Shown piece after piece: positions 1-8,170 of a stretch of DNA of 64,000 nt. Both the position numbers and the translations under genes were made by a program. A model generated the notes under the pieces. The model did not search any database. It saw only the letters and a program-made list of their open reading frames with translations, and was not told the DNA's origin. The DNA lies in NCBI RefSeq assembly GCF_041080815.1, contig NZ_CP160205.1:4960001-5024000 (forward strand), in the 5' to 3' direction. This DNA comes from Mucilaginibacter yixingensis. Its GTDB lineage: Bacteria; Bacteroidota; Bacteroidia; Sphingobacteriales; Sphingobacteriaceae. Positions within the stretch are counted from its first letter, which is position 1. Each line of letters opens with the position of its first letter.

Positions 1-270
1 TCTAAATACCTGCGGTGCACCATCCAGCTGAGCAAACAGCGTCATACTTGATTGCAGCTTCATATCATCGGGAGAACCGAAAACCTGATGAGCATCGTTA
101 CCCGGTAACAGCAACAGGGCATTTGAAATTTCCACCAGTCGCGCGCCAAGCTCTGGATGTGCCAGATAGGCCACAGCTTCGTCCATATCCTTAATAGCAT
201 AATATTTTGACGTACTACTTAGTCCCAAACCGGCAATCTGCGGAAAGATGAACCACATCCAGTGTGTCAT
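1..270 (-). pseudogene. DUF1810 family protein, 5'-truncated and running off the left edge
   Basis: The frame is open for 90 codons from an ATG at 270 to the window edge. The translation (THWMWFIFPQIAGLG, then a region ending GSPDDMKLQSSMTLFAQL) carries the core of the DUF1810 family, whose function is not established. Full members have about 30-40 residues before the HWMW motif. Here these are gone, and the sequence upstream of HWMW is an intergenic palindromic element (265-364) whose terminal ATGACA forms the Met-Thr start. The frame also stays open through the element to an ATG at 360, but that extension looks like translated repeat, not protein family sequence. It lies on the same strand as, and directly downstream of, the DUF4920 gene. 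I read it as a 5'-truncated gene; whether it is still translated is unknown. Confidence 0.7.
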
Positions 271-364
271 CCTGAGCATCGTCGAAGGGCGCGTAAAGGC
301 CCATGCCAATAGCCTAAGCATATGAGAGGCTCCCGCACGTGTTTCGACTGGGCTCAACATGACA
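265..364. repeat. Palindromic intergenic element, family A (TGTCAT/ATGACA ends)
   Basis: This 100-bp element starts with TGTCATCCTGAGCATCGTCG and ends with the complementary type of arm (CAGTCGAAAC on the minus strand, then ATGACA on plus). The arms are imperfect inverted repeats around a variable centre. It abuts the DUF1810 coding remnant and replaces its 5' end. Confidence 0.7.
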
Positions 365-386
365 TCCCTTTTTTTAATCGTTCAAA

Positions 387-839
387 TCAATAAACTTCTA
401 ACCCCTTCGCCTCAAATGTTATATGTTTTCTGGGATCAGTATTCACCTCCGGTTGATGCCCGTTGGCCCGGTCGCCGGCAAAATGCTGTTTATCAGCCGC
501 TACCATTTGTCGTTGCGCAATTCCCTCAACCACAGCTGTTTTACCAGCCAGGTTTTTAGGCAAATTTACGCCGGAGCGATTAAAATGCGCTGCAATTACG
601 CGCCCCCTGCCTCCATCCATCTCAAACCAGCCTCCCCTAACATCGGTCACTTTTAGTACCCGCCCTTTTATAGTAGTGCTTACGCGCGGGCGTCGGGCCA
701 TCCAGTCTTCCAGTTTGTTGGCTGCTATTATCTGGGTAGTGTTTGGCTTGGCTCCATATACCATGCCATGGGGCAATTTGTGCTGTGCCTGCGCTAGTGT
801 GGCGGCGGCCAGACAGATCATAATACCTAACGTTTTCAT
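387..839 (-). CDS. DUF4920 domain secreted protein
   Basis: A 150-residue protein from the ATG at 839. This start was chosen over an upstream ATG at 878 because it gives a clean signal peptide (MKTLGIMICLAAATLAQAQ). The body has the DUF4920 pattern: a small OB-like beta domain with GRVLKVTDVRGGWFEMDGG, then NLPKNLAGKTAVVEGIAQ. In other members the GGW position is often GCW; here the Cys is absent. The family is periplasmic or secreted in Bacteroidota and has no proven function. The gene is divergent from the NHL lipoprotein at 1000 and followed by the truncated DUF1810 gene on the same strand. Confidence 0.75.
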   Translation of the reverse strand: MKTLGIMICLAAATLAQAQHKLPHGMVYGAKPNTTQIIAANKLEDWMARRPRVSTTIKGRVLKVTDVRGGWFEMDGGRGRVIAAHFNRSGVNLPKNLAGKTAVVEGIAQRQMVAADKQHFAGDRANGHQPEVNTDPRKHITFEAKGLEVY

Positions 840-905
840 ATTGGCAGATGCTTTTAAAAGCAACATCGGGCAAAACAATTGGTTTTATGAACTTTACAGA
901 GGCAC

Positions 906-936
906 GCTGCTTGTTAAAATGTGTTAAAAAAGCAGC
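906..936. promoter_or_regulatory. Inverted repeat in the divergent intergenic region
   Basis: GCTGCTT and AAGCAGC face each other across a 17-nt AT-rich loop, between the starts of the DUF4920 gene and the NHL lipoprotein gene. It could be an operator or a weak hairpin; nothing else identifies it. Confidence 0.25.
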
Positions 937-999
937 ATCACCATATAATATAAACTGTAGTACAATGTTTTTTTATAGTTTTGCTTTGATAACGTGTAT

Positions 1000-2391
1000 A
1001 TGAGAAAACGCTTACCCTTACTGCTTTTACTAGCAGCGGCGCTTGTGCCGGTAATGTTATTGGTTCAGGGCTGTAATAAAAACAACGATTCAACCCCGTT
1101 GACCCCCTATGTAACCGTCAACCCCATCGTATCAAATTTAAAAGATACCACCTTGCGTGTTGATTACCAGATTCAGAATTTTGTGATAGGAACAGTAACC
1201 AGCTACGGTGTATGCTGGAGCTCTTCTAAAAACAACCCCACCACAGCCGATTCTAAAAACAATGTAGCTACATCGCCAAGTGCTGTAAACTACACAGCTA
1301 CTATTAACGGCTTAACCCCTAACACGCTATATTACGTACGTGCTTACGCGGTGATGAATAGCACCACTTATTATAGCCCGGCTGTACAAGTAACTACGCT
1401 TAAAACCGGTGGTGGCAATAACATGTATGGCACCGTTAGCACTTTTGCCGGTCAAACAACGGCTGGTTATAGCAATGGCACCGGTACTGCCGCTACATTG
1501 AGCAATCCGCAAGGCATAGCTGTAGACAATGCCGGCAACCTTTACGTAGCCGACACCTATAACAACAGTATCCGTAAAATTACACCGGCAGGTGTGGTAA
1601 CTTACCTGGCGGGTACCGGCGCTGCCGGTTATGCTGATGGCAATGCCGCCAGTGCGCAATTTTATGCACCTATTGGCATAGCTGTTGATGCCAGCGGTAA
1701 CGTTTATGTAGCCGATGCCGGCAATAACGCCATTCGTAAAATAACCACAGCCGGTGTGGTAAGCACATTGGCAGGCGGCAAATTTAGCGGCTATGTTGAT
1801 AGCACCGGTACCAATGCCCGCTTTAACGCACCCACAGGGGTGGCTGTTGATGCCAGCGGCAACTTATATGTAACAGACCGTATTAATTCTGCCATACGTA
1901 AAGTAACACCAGCCGGCAAGGTAACCACTTTTGCAGGCACCAACACAGTTGGCTATGTAGACTCTACGGGTACCAGCGCCCTCTTTAGATCGCCTACAGG
2001 CATCGTAATTGACGGAGCTAATCTTTATGTAACAGATCTGGGCAATTACGCTATCCGTAAAATTGTTATCAGCAGCGCTAAGGTGTCTACCTTACTGGGT
2101 AACCCAACACCTTCTGCAGATGTATTAAACTCACCGGTGGCTATAGCCAGCGACCAAAAAGGCAAACTTTTCATCACCGATCAAACCGGTCGTATCCTGA
2201 TGATAGGTACCAACAACGTATTGTATAACCTGGGCGGAAATGCAGCTACCTATGGCTTTGCTGATGGCGATGGTACCGCAGCCAAATTTGACTCGCCGCA
2301 GGGGCTTGCAGTTGACGCAAGCGGCAATGTTTATGTAGCCGATAACAACAATAACCGCATCCGGAAGATTGTAGTAAAAACCGCTCCGTGA
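1000..2391 (+). CDS. NHL-repeat lipoprotein with N-terminal Fn3/IPT-like domain
   Basis: A 463-residue protein starting at the ATG at 1000 (an in-frame GTG at 994 is possible). The signal peptide ends in a lipobox (LLVQGC, Cys-25), so it is probably anchored in the outer membrane. Residues about 35-135 form one fibronectin-like beta sandwich ending TLYYVRAYAV. From about 145 on there are at least five NHL-type repeats with the recurring NP/APxGIAVDASGNxYVADxxNNxIRKI pattern and intervening TFAGT/TLAGG segments, which should fold as a beta propeller. NHL propellers usually bind proteins, carbohydrate or act as lyase scaffolds; the ligand here is unknown. A strong terminator follows at 2411. 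Confidence 0.85.
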   Translation: MRKRLPLLLLLAAALVPVMLLVQGCNKNNDSTPLTPYVTVNPIVSNLKDTTLRVDYQIQNFVIGTVTSYGVCWSSSKNNPTTADSKNNVATSPSAVNYTATINGLTPNTLYYVRAYAVMNSTTYYSPAVQVTTLKTGGGNNMYGTVSTFAGQTTAGYSNGTGTAATLSNPQGIAVDNAGNLYVADTYNNSIRKITPAGVVTYLAGTGAAGYADGNAASAQFYAPIGIAVDASGNVYVADAGNNAIRKITTAGVVSTLAGGKFSGYVDSTGTNARFNAPTGVAVDASGNLYVTDRINSAIRKVTPAGKVTTFAGTNTVGYVDSTGTSALFRSPTGIVIDGANLYVTDLGNYAIRKIVISSAKVSTLLGNPTPSADVLNSPVAIASDQKGKLFITDQTGRILMIGTNNVLYNLGGNAATYGFADGDGTAAKFDSPQGLAVDASGNVYVADNNNNRIRKIVVKTAP

Positions 2392-2410
2392 GGTAAATGA
2401 TATTTTATGA

Positions 2411-2435
2411 GAAAGGCTCCCAATGGGAGCCTTTC
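2411..2435 (+). terminator. Rho-independent terminator after the NHL lipoprotein
   Basis: A perfect 11-bp stem (GAAAGGCTCCC / GGGAGCCTTTC) with a 3-nt loop follows the NHL gene stop by 19 nt and runs into TTGTTT. Confidence 0.85.
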
Positions 2436-2456
2436 TTGTTTATGCCTCAATAATGA

Positions 2457-2547
2457 TGTCATGCCGAGGGACGAAGCATCTCCGATGCAAATCAACTTTG
2501 AGTAGGAGCCTGTCCGCAGAGATCCTTTGCTATCGCTCAGGATGACA
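2457..2547. repeat. Palindromic intergenic element, family A
   Basis: A 91-bp element with TGTCATGCCGAGGGACGAAG at one end and GCTATCGCTCAGGATGACA at the other. It belongs to the sub-type with GAAGCATCTC arms, like 4235-4317 and 61620-61702. It lies between two convergent genes. Confidence 0.75.
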
Positions 2548-2561
2548 ATCAGATTATCCCC

Positions 2562-4076
2562 CTACCCAAACAGCAACGAAAATACCTCCTCTATATTCGC
2601 TACCGTTTTTACGCTGATATCATAACGGGAGAGATCAATACGCTTTTTATCCTGACCGCCCTGCGGTAAATTATACTTGGAGATAAAAATCTGCTCAAAG
2701 CCCAGTTTCTGCGCCTCGGCTATACGCTGTTCTATGCGATTTACAGCCCTGATCTCGCCCGAGAGGCCCAACTCACCGGCAAAGCAGGTTTTGAATGGTA
2801 TAGGCATATCCTCGTGCGAGGAAATAATGGCAGCGGCCAGTCCCAGGTCAATAGCAGGGTCTTCTACTCTGATGCCGCCAGTAATGTTCAGAAACACGTC
2901 TTTGGCCCCTAAACGGAAGCCACAGCGCTTTTCAAGCACCGCCAGCAGCATATTCATGCGGCGCGTATCAAAGCCCGTAGCCGAGCGCTGAGGCGTGCCG
3001 TAAGGCGAGTCACTCACCAGTGCCTGGGTTTCGATCATCATAGGGCGCATGCCTTCCAGCGTGGCCGATATAGTGATGCCGCTTAAAGGCTCATCGCGTT
3101 GTGATAATAAGATCTCAGACGGGTTGGATACTTCGCGCAAGCCTGCACCCAGCATCTCATAAATCCCCAACTCTGATGCCGCTCCAAACCTGTTTTTCAC
3201 CGCACGTAAAATGCGGTAAACATGGTGCCTGTCGCCCTCAAACTGCAGTACGGTATCTACCATGTGCTCCAATATCTTCGGGCCGGCAATCATGCCGTCT
3301 TTAGTAATATGGCCAATCAAAAATACAGGCGTACCGCTCTCCTTTGCAAAACGCAGTAATTCTGCCGTACACTCCCGCACCTGCGATACACTGCCCGGCG
3401 TGGACTCAATATGGGCCGAATGCAGGGTTTGGATCGAATCAATCACCACCAAATCCGGCTGCAACTGCTCTATCTGTTTAAATATGTTTTGGGTTGATGT
3501 TTCGCACAAAATAAAGGCCTCGGCCACCCGGCCCTCTAAAGGCAGGGAGATGTCGGATGTCGAATGTTCAATTTCGGATTTATTGCCTATTGGGGACTGC
3601 CTGTTGCGAACGGCTCCCCCTTCAGGGGGCTGGGGGGCTGGGGCTATACGCTCCGCCCGCATTTTGATCTGTCGCTCGCTTTCCTCGCCAGATACATAAA
3701 GCACTTTCAGATGGGGCATATTGAGCGCGATCTGCAGCATCAGGGTTGATTTACCGATGCCCGGCTCTCCGCCTATCAGTACCAATGAACCGGGGACGAT
3801 ACCGCCGCCCAGCACACGGTTTAATTCTTTATCCTGAGTGGGAATGCGCGGCTCTTCATCATAAGCAATGGCGCTTACAGGGATGGCCTTGTTGGCGCGT
3901 TGCATAGAGGTTGAGCCATTGGTGGGCTGCCGCCAGTCTGGAACGGACGGATTTGCCTTTTCAATAATTTCTTCTACAAAAGTATTCCACTGGCTGCATG
4001 ACGGGCATTTGCCCAGCCATTTTGGAGATTCATAGCCGCAGCTTTGACAGAAATAGGTGGTTTTGGTTTTAGCCAT
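2562..4076 (-). CDS. radA: DNA repair protein RadA, with an extra in-frame segment
   Basis: RadA is a RecA-like branch-migration ATPase acting in recombination. The 504 residues show a C4 zinc finger (Cys-10, 13, 24, 27), Walker A GEPGIGKST at 103-111, the segment PDLVVIDSIQT, the RadA-specific KNRFG motif, and a C-terminal Lon-like domain. The family usually has about 450-460 residues. The excess sits at about residues 145-186, between IKMRAERI and the segment FILCETSTQNIF, a short loop in other RadA proteins. That segment (PAPQPPEGG through SLPLEGRVAEA) is the translation of palindromic repeat DNA at about 3519-3644. The frame is kept and all catalytic motifs are intact, so the protein may still work. 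The ATG at 4076 gives the expected MAKTKTTYFC start. Confidence 0.93.
   Translation of the reverse strand: MAKTKTTYFCQSCGYESPKWLGKCPSCSQWNTFVEEIIEKANPSVPDWRQPTNGSTSMQRANKAIPVSAIAYDEEPRIPTQDKELNRVLGGGIVPGSLVLIGGEPGIGKSTLMLQIALNMPHLKVLYVSGEESERQIKMRAERIAPAPQPPEGGAVRNRQSPIGNKSEIEHSTSDISLPLEGRVAEAFILCETSTQNIFKQIEQLQPDLVVIDSIQTLHSAHIESTPGSVSQVRECTAELLRFAKESGTPVFLIGHITKDGMIAGPKILEHMVDTVLQFEGDRHHVYRILRAVKNRFGAASELGIYEMLGAGLREVSNPSEILLSQRDEPLSGITISATLEGMRPMMIETQALVSDSPYGTPQRSATGFDTRRMNMLLAVLEKRCGFRLGAKDVFLNITGGIRVEDPAIDLGLAAAIISSHEDMPIPFKTCFAGELGLSGEIRAVNRIEQRIAEAQKLGFEQIFISKYNLPQGGQDKKRIDLSRYDISVKTVANIEEVFSLLFG
3519..3644. repeat. Palindromic element (family B) inside radA, in frame
   Basis: About 126 bp with a CCCCCTTCAGGGGG palindrome at 3616-3629 at one side and an imperfect palindrome (CCCTCTAAAGGCAGGG) near 3532-3547 at the other. 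The first palindrome recurs in the TPP riboswitch at 12692-12776 and after sucD at about 16330. The length is a multiple of three and contains no stop in the radA frame. The boundaries are approximate. Confidence 0.7.
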
Positions 4077-4234
4077 TTGTATTTGCCGTTAAGCAAAAGT
4101 GCGCAAATGTTTTGGGAATTGCTAAAATTTTTGGCTTTTTTGAATTCTAAAGATTAAAAATGGGGAGATTGAAGATTAGTAGTTATTTTGCAGACCAAGG
4201 TTTTGACTACCCTTCTTAAGGATAAATTTAATCA

Positions 4235-4317
4235 TGTCATGCTGAGCAAGAGCGAAGCATCTCTGATGCAAAACCGTGCGGACTGTCCTTAGAGATGCTT
4301 CGTTCCTCAGCATGACA
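4235..4317. repeat. Palindromic intergenic element, family A
   Basis: An 83-bp near-palindrome: TGTCATGCTGAGCAAGAGCG at the left and CTTCGTTCCTCAGCATGACA at the right, with GAAGCATCTC inner arms. It fills part of the 333-bp gap between panD and radA. The rest of that gap holds the short palindrome at 4348 and AT-rich sequence. Confidence 0.8.
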
Positions 4318-4347
4318 CCTTTCTTGGTTGCTATCATTGCGCAAATA

Positions 4348-4404
4348 AGCCACAAATATGTGGCTCTACAAAAAATCCTGAAAATCTACAAAATCCGTTA
4401 AATC
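4348..4404. repeat. Short palindrome (family E) followed by a TCCTG-type repeat (family F)
   Basis: AGCCACAAATATGTGGCT at 4348-4365 is a perfect palindrome also found twice at 24049-24099. It is followed by AAATCCTG, AAATCTAC, AAATCCG and AAATCCT words, which resemble the element at 27376-27476. Confidence 0.55.
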
Positions 4405-4409
4405 CTAGT

Positions 4410-4757
4410 TTAGATCAGCTTATTATCGTTATCCGGGAAGATGAGGATGGGCTCGTATTTCCTGGCTTCTTCCATTTCCATTTGGGCGTATGACATGATG
4501 ATCACCACATCGCCTACCTGGGCCAGCCTGGCGGTGGCGCCGTTGAGGCAAACCGTTCCGCTTCCGCGCTCGCCTTTAATTACATAAGTCTCAAAACGGG
4601 CGCCGTTGTTGTTGTTAACAATCTGCACCTTTTCGTTTGGTATAATGTTGGCGGCTTCTATCAATGCTTCGTCAATAGTAATGCTGCCTACGTAGTTCAG
4701 CTCTGCCTGTGTTACCCTTGCCCTGTGGATCTTGGATTTTAACACCTCTATTATCAT
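4410..4757 (-). CDS. panD: Aspartate 1-decarboxylase
   Basis: PanD converts L-aspartate to beta-alanine for pantothenate and coenzyme A synthesis. The 115 residues match the family length. The Gly-24/Ser-25 self-cleavage site that yields the pyruvoyl cofactor is present in NYVGSITID, and the N-terminal [12 protein letters not shown] motif fixes the start at 4757. The conserved [19 protein letters not shown]-like region (here NGATA) and a [13 protein letters not shown] segment complete the fold. A TAnnTTTG promoter box ends only 4 nt before the ATG, so the transcript may be leaderless. It is a single gene with no pantothenate partners nearby. Confidence 0.95.
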   Translation of the reverse strand: MIIEVLKSKIHRARVTQAELNYVGSITIDEALIEAANIIPNEKVQIVNNNNGARFETYVIKGERGSGTVCLNGATARLAQVGDVVIIMSYAQMEMEEARKYEPILIFPDNDNKLI

Positions 4758-4761
4758 GGCG

Positions 4762-4790
4762 CAAAGTTAGTATATAATTAACATATGCAA
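4762..4790 (-). promoter_or_regulatory. Bacteroidota-type promoter of panD
   Basis: On the minus strand TTG (4790-4788) and TAACTTTG (4769-4762) are separated by 18 nt, which fits the TTTG / TAnnTTTG consensus of the Bacteroidota primary sigma factor. The -7 box is only 4 nt from the panD ATG. Confidence 0.6.
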
Positions 4791-4979
4791 ATACAAAGCC
4801 AATATTATGACGCAACAATGTAACACCCACGCTACCTGTTATTTACACCAATATAGCCCATCAGTATAAAAACATTTAGGATGATGTTGCGAGCGCGATA
4901 GTCGCTTTTGCTATGCTAATCTGCCTCAATTGTTAAAACAACCCCGCAATAGCGCGCGTTGTTTAAATAAAACATCACT

Positions 4980-5231
4980 ATGAATACGACCAGCGAAACA
5001 CTGCCAAAAGGCAGCGATGGTAACTATGAGTTCACCATCAATTACTCGGAGCGGGAGTTGGCGTGCCGGGTAGAGAAAAAAGACGATATTTTACAGGTAC
5101 ATATTGATAATAACATTGATGCCACCCTGCAAATTGAGCCTGACGGCACCCTGCATCAAACCGCAGGCAACACCCTGCCCGGTTCAAACATCGAGTTTAT
5201 TAAAAAACATGTATTGGGGCACCACGTTTAA
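4980..5231 (+). CDS. Small protein of unknown function (83 aa)
   Basis: I do not recognise this protein. It is short, acidic in its first half, has no signal peptide and no membrane segment, and reads as a small beta-rich soluble domain (YEFTINYSERELACRVEKKDD, then LQVHIDNN and ATLQIEPDGTLHQ). The start follows an AT-rich leader and the gene is closed by a strong terminator at 5253-5289, both of which support it as a real gene. The 220 bp upstream hold the divergent panD promoter and no other clear signal. Confidence 0.6.
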   Translation: MNTTSETLPKGSDGNYEFTINYSERELACRVEKKDDILQVHIDNNIDATLQIEPDGTLHQTAGNTLPGSNIEFIKKHVLGHHV

Positions 5232-5252
5232 AAACGGACCCTTGTTGATAAG

Positions 5253-5289
5253 AAAAGGCCGTGCAGGTACTCCCCTCGCACGGCCTTTT
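5253..5289. terminator. Bidirectional terminator between convergent genes
   Basis: A perfect 12-bp stem AAAAGGCCGTGC / GCACGGCCTTTT with a 13-nt loop. A-rich and T-rich ends on both sides let it serve the 83-aa gene on plus and the SDR gene on minus. Confidence 0.85.
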
Positions 5290-5311
5290 ATATTTTATAG
5301 CGCTTTGTATT

Positions 5312-6124
5312 TTATACGCCGCTGAAAACGGAGAAACCGCCATCAACATTAATAACCGTACCGGTTACAAATTTAGAGGCATCGCTTAGCAACCACACCA
5401 GGGCGCCAATCAGCTCGTCTGGCTCGCCGAAACGTTTGTATGGGGTGTTCTGCAACACCAGGTTACCACGCTCGGTATAACCGCCATCTGGCTGGGTAAG
5501 CAGCGTACGGTTTTGTTCGGTTAGGAAGAAACCTGGGGCAATTGCGTTCATACGCAATTTATCGCCATGGCGGTTAGCCATTTCTACTGCAAACCACCTG
5601 GTATAGGCATCAACAGCAGTTTTAGCCAGCGTATAACCCAACACCTTGGTAATTGCGCGTTGCGAAGCCATAGATGAGATATTTACGATACTACCGCTAC
5701 CAGCTTGTGCCATCACCTCGCCAAAAACCTGGGTAGGGATCAGCGTGCCGTACAGATTCAGGTCCATTACCTGGCGCAGACCGTCCATATTTAGTTTAAA
5801 CACATCATCGCCGGGTTGTACAATACCGCCTGGCATGTTGCCGCCAGCACCGTTTACCAGGCCATCAATACGGCCATAAGCATCCATGATCTGGTTTTTA
5901 GCAGCAATCAGTTGATCTTCCTGCATTACGTCTGCAATCAGTGCCATGGCTTTACCACCTGCGGCTACCACTGCATCGGCGCGCTCCTGGGCTACAGCCT
6001 GGTTACGGCCCAAAATGCCTACGGTACCACCTGCTTTGGCAATGCCTTTTATAAATGCATCACCCAAAATACCGGTACCGCCGGTTACGATGATCACTTT
6101 ATCTTTTAATGAGAATTCTTCCAT
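5312..6124 (-). CDS. SDR oxidoreductase, D-mannonate oxidoreductase type
   Basis: A 270-residue classical short-chain dehydrogenase. The Rossmann motif TGGTGILG (about residues 15-22), the NGAG motif near 91, the catalytic Ser in NISSMASQ, and YTLAK (YxxxK, near 163) are all present. The C-terminal part (APGFFLTEQNRTLL, TPYKRFGEPDELIGALVWLLSD, VDGGFSVFSGV) is typical of the SDR enzymes annotated as D-mannonate/fructuronate oxidoreductase in hexuronate breakdown. No uxuA or other hexuronate gene is in the window, so the substrate is an inference. It is monocistronic and convergent with the 83-aa gene. Confidence 0.8.
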   Translation of the reverse strand: MEEFSLKDKVIIVTGGTGILGDAFIKGIAKAGGTVGILGRNQAVAQERADAVVAAGGKAMALIADVMQEDQLIAAKNQIMDAYGRIDGLVNGAGGNMPGGIVQPGDDVFKLNMDGLRQVMDLNLYGTLIPTQVFGEVMAQAGSGSIVNISSMASQRAITKVLGYTLAKTAVDAYTRWFAVEMANRHGDKLRMNAIAPGFFLTEQNRTLLTQPDGGYTERGNLVLQNTPYKRFGEPDELIGALVWLLSDASKFVTGTVINVDGGFSVFSGV

Positions 6125-6246
6125 ATCGGGAGTATTTGTTTTTCGGGTTCAAAACAAGCAAAAAAATAACAGAATAGATTAAGTGTGATGTGGTTTTTAT
6201 TCTGTTTGATTAACCTGATTATGAATTGGCTGCTCATACTCCGCTG

Positions 6247-6347
6247 TGTCATTTATAAGCAGCGAAGCGTAGAGAGAAATTTTGGGCGATGCCTGAGCCA
6301 CCTGATTGGCGTGGGGGCTAAGATTTCTCCCGTTGGTCGAAATGACA
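6247..6347. repeat. Palindromic intergenic element, family A
   Basis: 101 bp with TGTCATTT at the left and GGTCGAAATGACA at the right, and AGAGAAAT / GATTTCTC inner arms. It lies between the SDR and pafA-like genes; the remaining intergenic sequence is the terminator at 6361. Confidence 0.7.
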
Positions 6348-6360
6348 TGGGGGTAAAACA

Positions 6361-6393
6361 AAGCAACCGGCCTGTGTCCAGGCCGGTTGCTTT
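6361..6393 (-). terminator. Terminator after the pafA-like gene
   Basis: A 13-bp stem AAGCAACCGGCCT / AGGCCGGTTGCTT with a 6-nt loop, placed just beyond the stop of the minus-strand phosphatase gene. It has runs suited to termination in that direction. Confidence 0.75.
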
Positions 6394-6408
6394 ATAATAT
6401 TAGGCTAA

Positions 6409-8064
6409 TTACTTCTTAATCACTTCGCTGATTGGCACGCCAATACAACCGCTTGGGGCCTGGATGTGCAGCAGGGCTGCCAGCGTGGCCGAGATATCGG
6501 TCATGTGGGTTGGTCTGACCAGACTGCCATGCTGGATACCCCAACCGAAGAATACCAGCGGGATGTGCGTATCATAAGGATTCCAGGTACCGTGGGTGGT
6601 ACCTGTTAAGCCCGAACCCGCAAACCATCCCGGTTTCAGGATGATCTGGATCACACCACTGTGCTCAATGCTGTAACCATTGATAATGCGATAACGCAGC
6701 TCTTCAGGGATATTGGCTATTTGCGCGGCTTTCATGTCAACAGCAAAGGCTACTGCCGGCTGTTTGCCCAGCCAGTCGATAATGTCGTTTTTAACGGCCT
6801 GCTCGCTGATGTTTTGTTTTTTGATGGCGATGTTATTAAGGTTAACCTGATAGTTGTCCAGGCTGATCACCAGATTATTTACCTTGTATTTCTCGTTCAG
6901 CATGGCGTTCATGCCGCGCATGGCTTCGCCAGCTTTCCAGGTGCCTGCCGGGATGTTATGGTCGGTCAGGAATTTAGGGTTGTGTGCAGCGCCGTGGTCG
7001 GCAGTCAGGAATACGGTATAATTACCTTTACCTACTTTGGCATCCAGGTAGCTGAAGAACGCGGCCAGATCTTTATCCAAACGCAGGTAAGTATCTTCTG
7101 TCTCCACCGCATTAACACCTACCAGGTGACCAACATAGTCGGTTGAGGAAAGACTCACAGCCAAAAAGTCGGTTACGGTGTTGTTGCCCAAGTGCTCGGC
7201 ATCAATGGCTGCTTTGGCCAGATCCAGCGTCAGCGTGTTACCGTAAGGCGTAGTGCGGATCATGCCCAGGTTACCATTGTACAGTTCTGACGTTTTGAAC
7301 GGGAAAGTTGGGCTAGCAGCGCCACCAACGCGGCCTTCGTATGGCGTATTGTCGGCAGTGCTCTGTAAATAAGTATTGATTGGATACAGGGTGTTCCAAT
7401 CTTGTTTCAAATATTTCTCAGGTAGTTTCTGGTCATTAAATTGTTTTACCCATGCAGGCAAATCGTTCATGTAAAAGGTGCTGGTAATCCAATTGCCTGA
7501 TGCATCGTCAAACCAGTATGCGGCATTTGCAGCGTGACCGGCAGGCAGAATACCGCCACGATCTTTCAGTGCGATGCCAATAACTTTTGAGCGGAAGTTG
7601 GTAGCCAGCTTCAGCTCGTCGGTAATGGTGCTGGCCTCCAGGTTACGTGGCGACATTTCGCCGGCGTGCGACGTGCTACCAACTGTTTTTACCGTGGTAT
7701 CTTCGGTACAATACATAGCCCTGCCCGTGGCCTGATCAATAAAATCATTACCGGCAATGCCGTGAATGGCCGGTACAGAACCGGTGTACACACAGCTGTG
7801 ACCAGCCGCGGTTACGGTTGGAATATAATCTACGCTGGTATTCTCGCAGGTAAAACCTTCGCCCAGCATGCGTTTAAAACCGCCAGCCTGGTAACGATCG
7901 TAATAGCGGTACAGGTAGTCCCAGCGCATCTGGTCTACTACCAGGCCCACCACCAGTTTAGGGCGGGGTAAAGCGTTTGTTGCGGTTTCTGTTTTCTTTT
8001 TTACCTGGGCGGTTGCAGTAGCAGCAATCCCGAAGGTTAAAAGAAGGATGGATTTAAGCCTCAT
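6409..8064 (-). CDS. pafA: PafA-like alkaline phosphatase, exported
   Basis: A 551-residue protein of the alkaline phosphatase superfamily, close to the single-subunit PafA phosphatases of Bacteroidota, which release phosphate from monoesters in the periplasm. The start at 8064 gives a signal peptide (MRLKSILLLTFGIAATATAQ); an upstream ATG at 8106 would bury it. Metal and catalytic elements are visible in order: VVDQMRWDY, the Thr nucleophile region YIPTVTAAGHS, the DYVGH aspartate and histidine, TADHGAAHNP, and the late HGTWNPYDTHIP histidine. This is the usual PafA length. It is monocistronic with a strong terminator. No Pho box can be recognised from the sequence alone. Confidence 0.88.
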   Translation of the reverse strand: MRLKSILLLTFGIAATATAQVKKKTETATNALPRPKLVVGLVVDQMRWDYLYRYYDRYQAGGFKRMLGEGFTCENTSVDYIPTVTAAGHSCVYTGSVPAIHGIAGNDFIDQATGRAMYCTEDTTVKTVGSTSHAGEMSPRNLEASTITDELKLATNFRSKVIGIALKDRGGILPAGHAANAAYWFDDASGNWITSTFYMNDLPAWVKQFNDQKLPEKYLKQDWNTLYPINTYLQSTADNTPYEGRVGGAASPTFPFKTSELYNGNLGMIRTTPYGNTLTLDLAKAAIDAEHLGNNTVTDFLAVSLSSTDYVGHLVGVNAVETEDTYLRLDKDLAAFFSYLDAKVGKGNYTVFLTADHGAAHNPKFLTDHNIPAGTWKAGEAMRGMNAMLNEKYKVNNLVISLDNYQVNLNNIAIKKQNISEQAVKNDIIDWLGKQPAVAFAVDMKAAQIANIPEELRYRIINGYSIEHSGVIQIILKPGWFAGSGLTGTTHGTWNPYDTHIPLVFFGWGIQHGSLVRPTHMTDISATLAALLHIQAPSGCIGVPISEVIKK

Positions 8065-8170
8065 GATCTTCAAATGGTGTTTGTAAATTCGGCCAAATAT
8101 CCACAAATAAAGGGAGCGTGTGTGTGATGTTATTGTTAACGGTAATTTAACGAAAGGTTATTGAGGGCAG

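Noticed and set aside
6185-6397. A 70-codon open frame between the SDR and pafA-like genes
   Set aside because: Most of it is family A repeat and terminator hairpin. The hydrophobic beginning is AT-rich intergenic sequence with no start signal.
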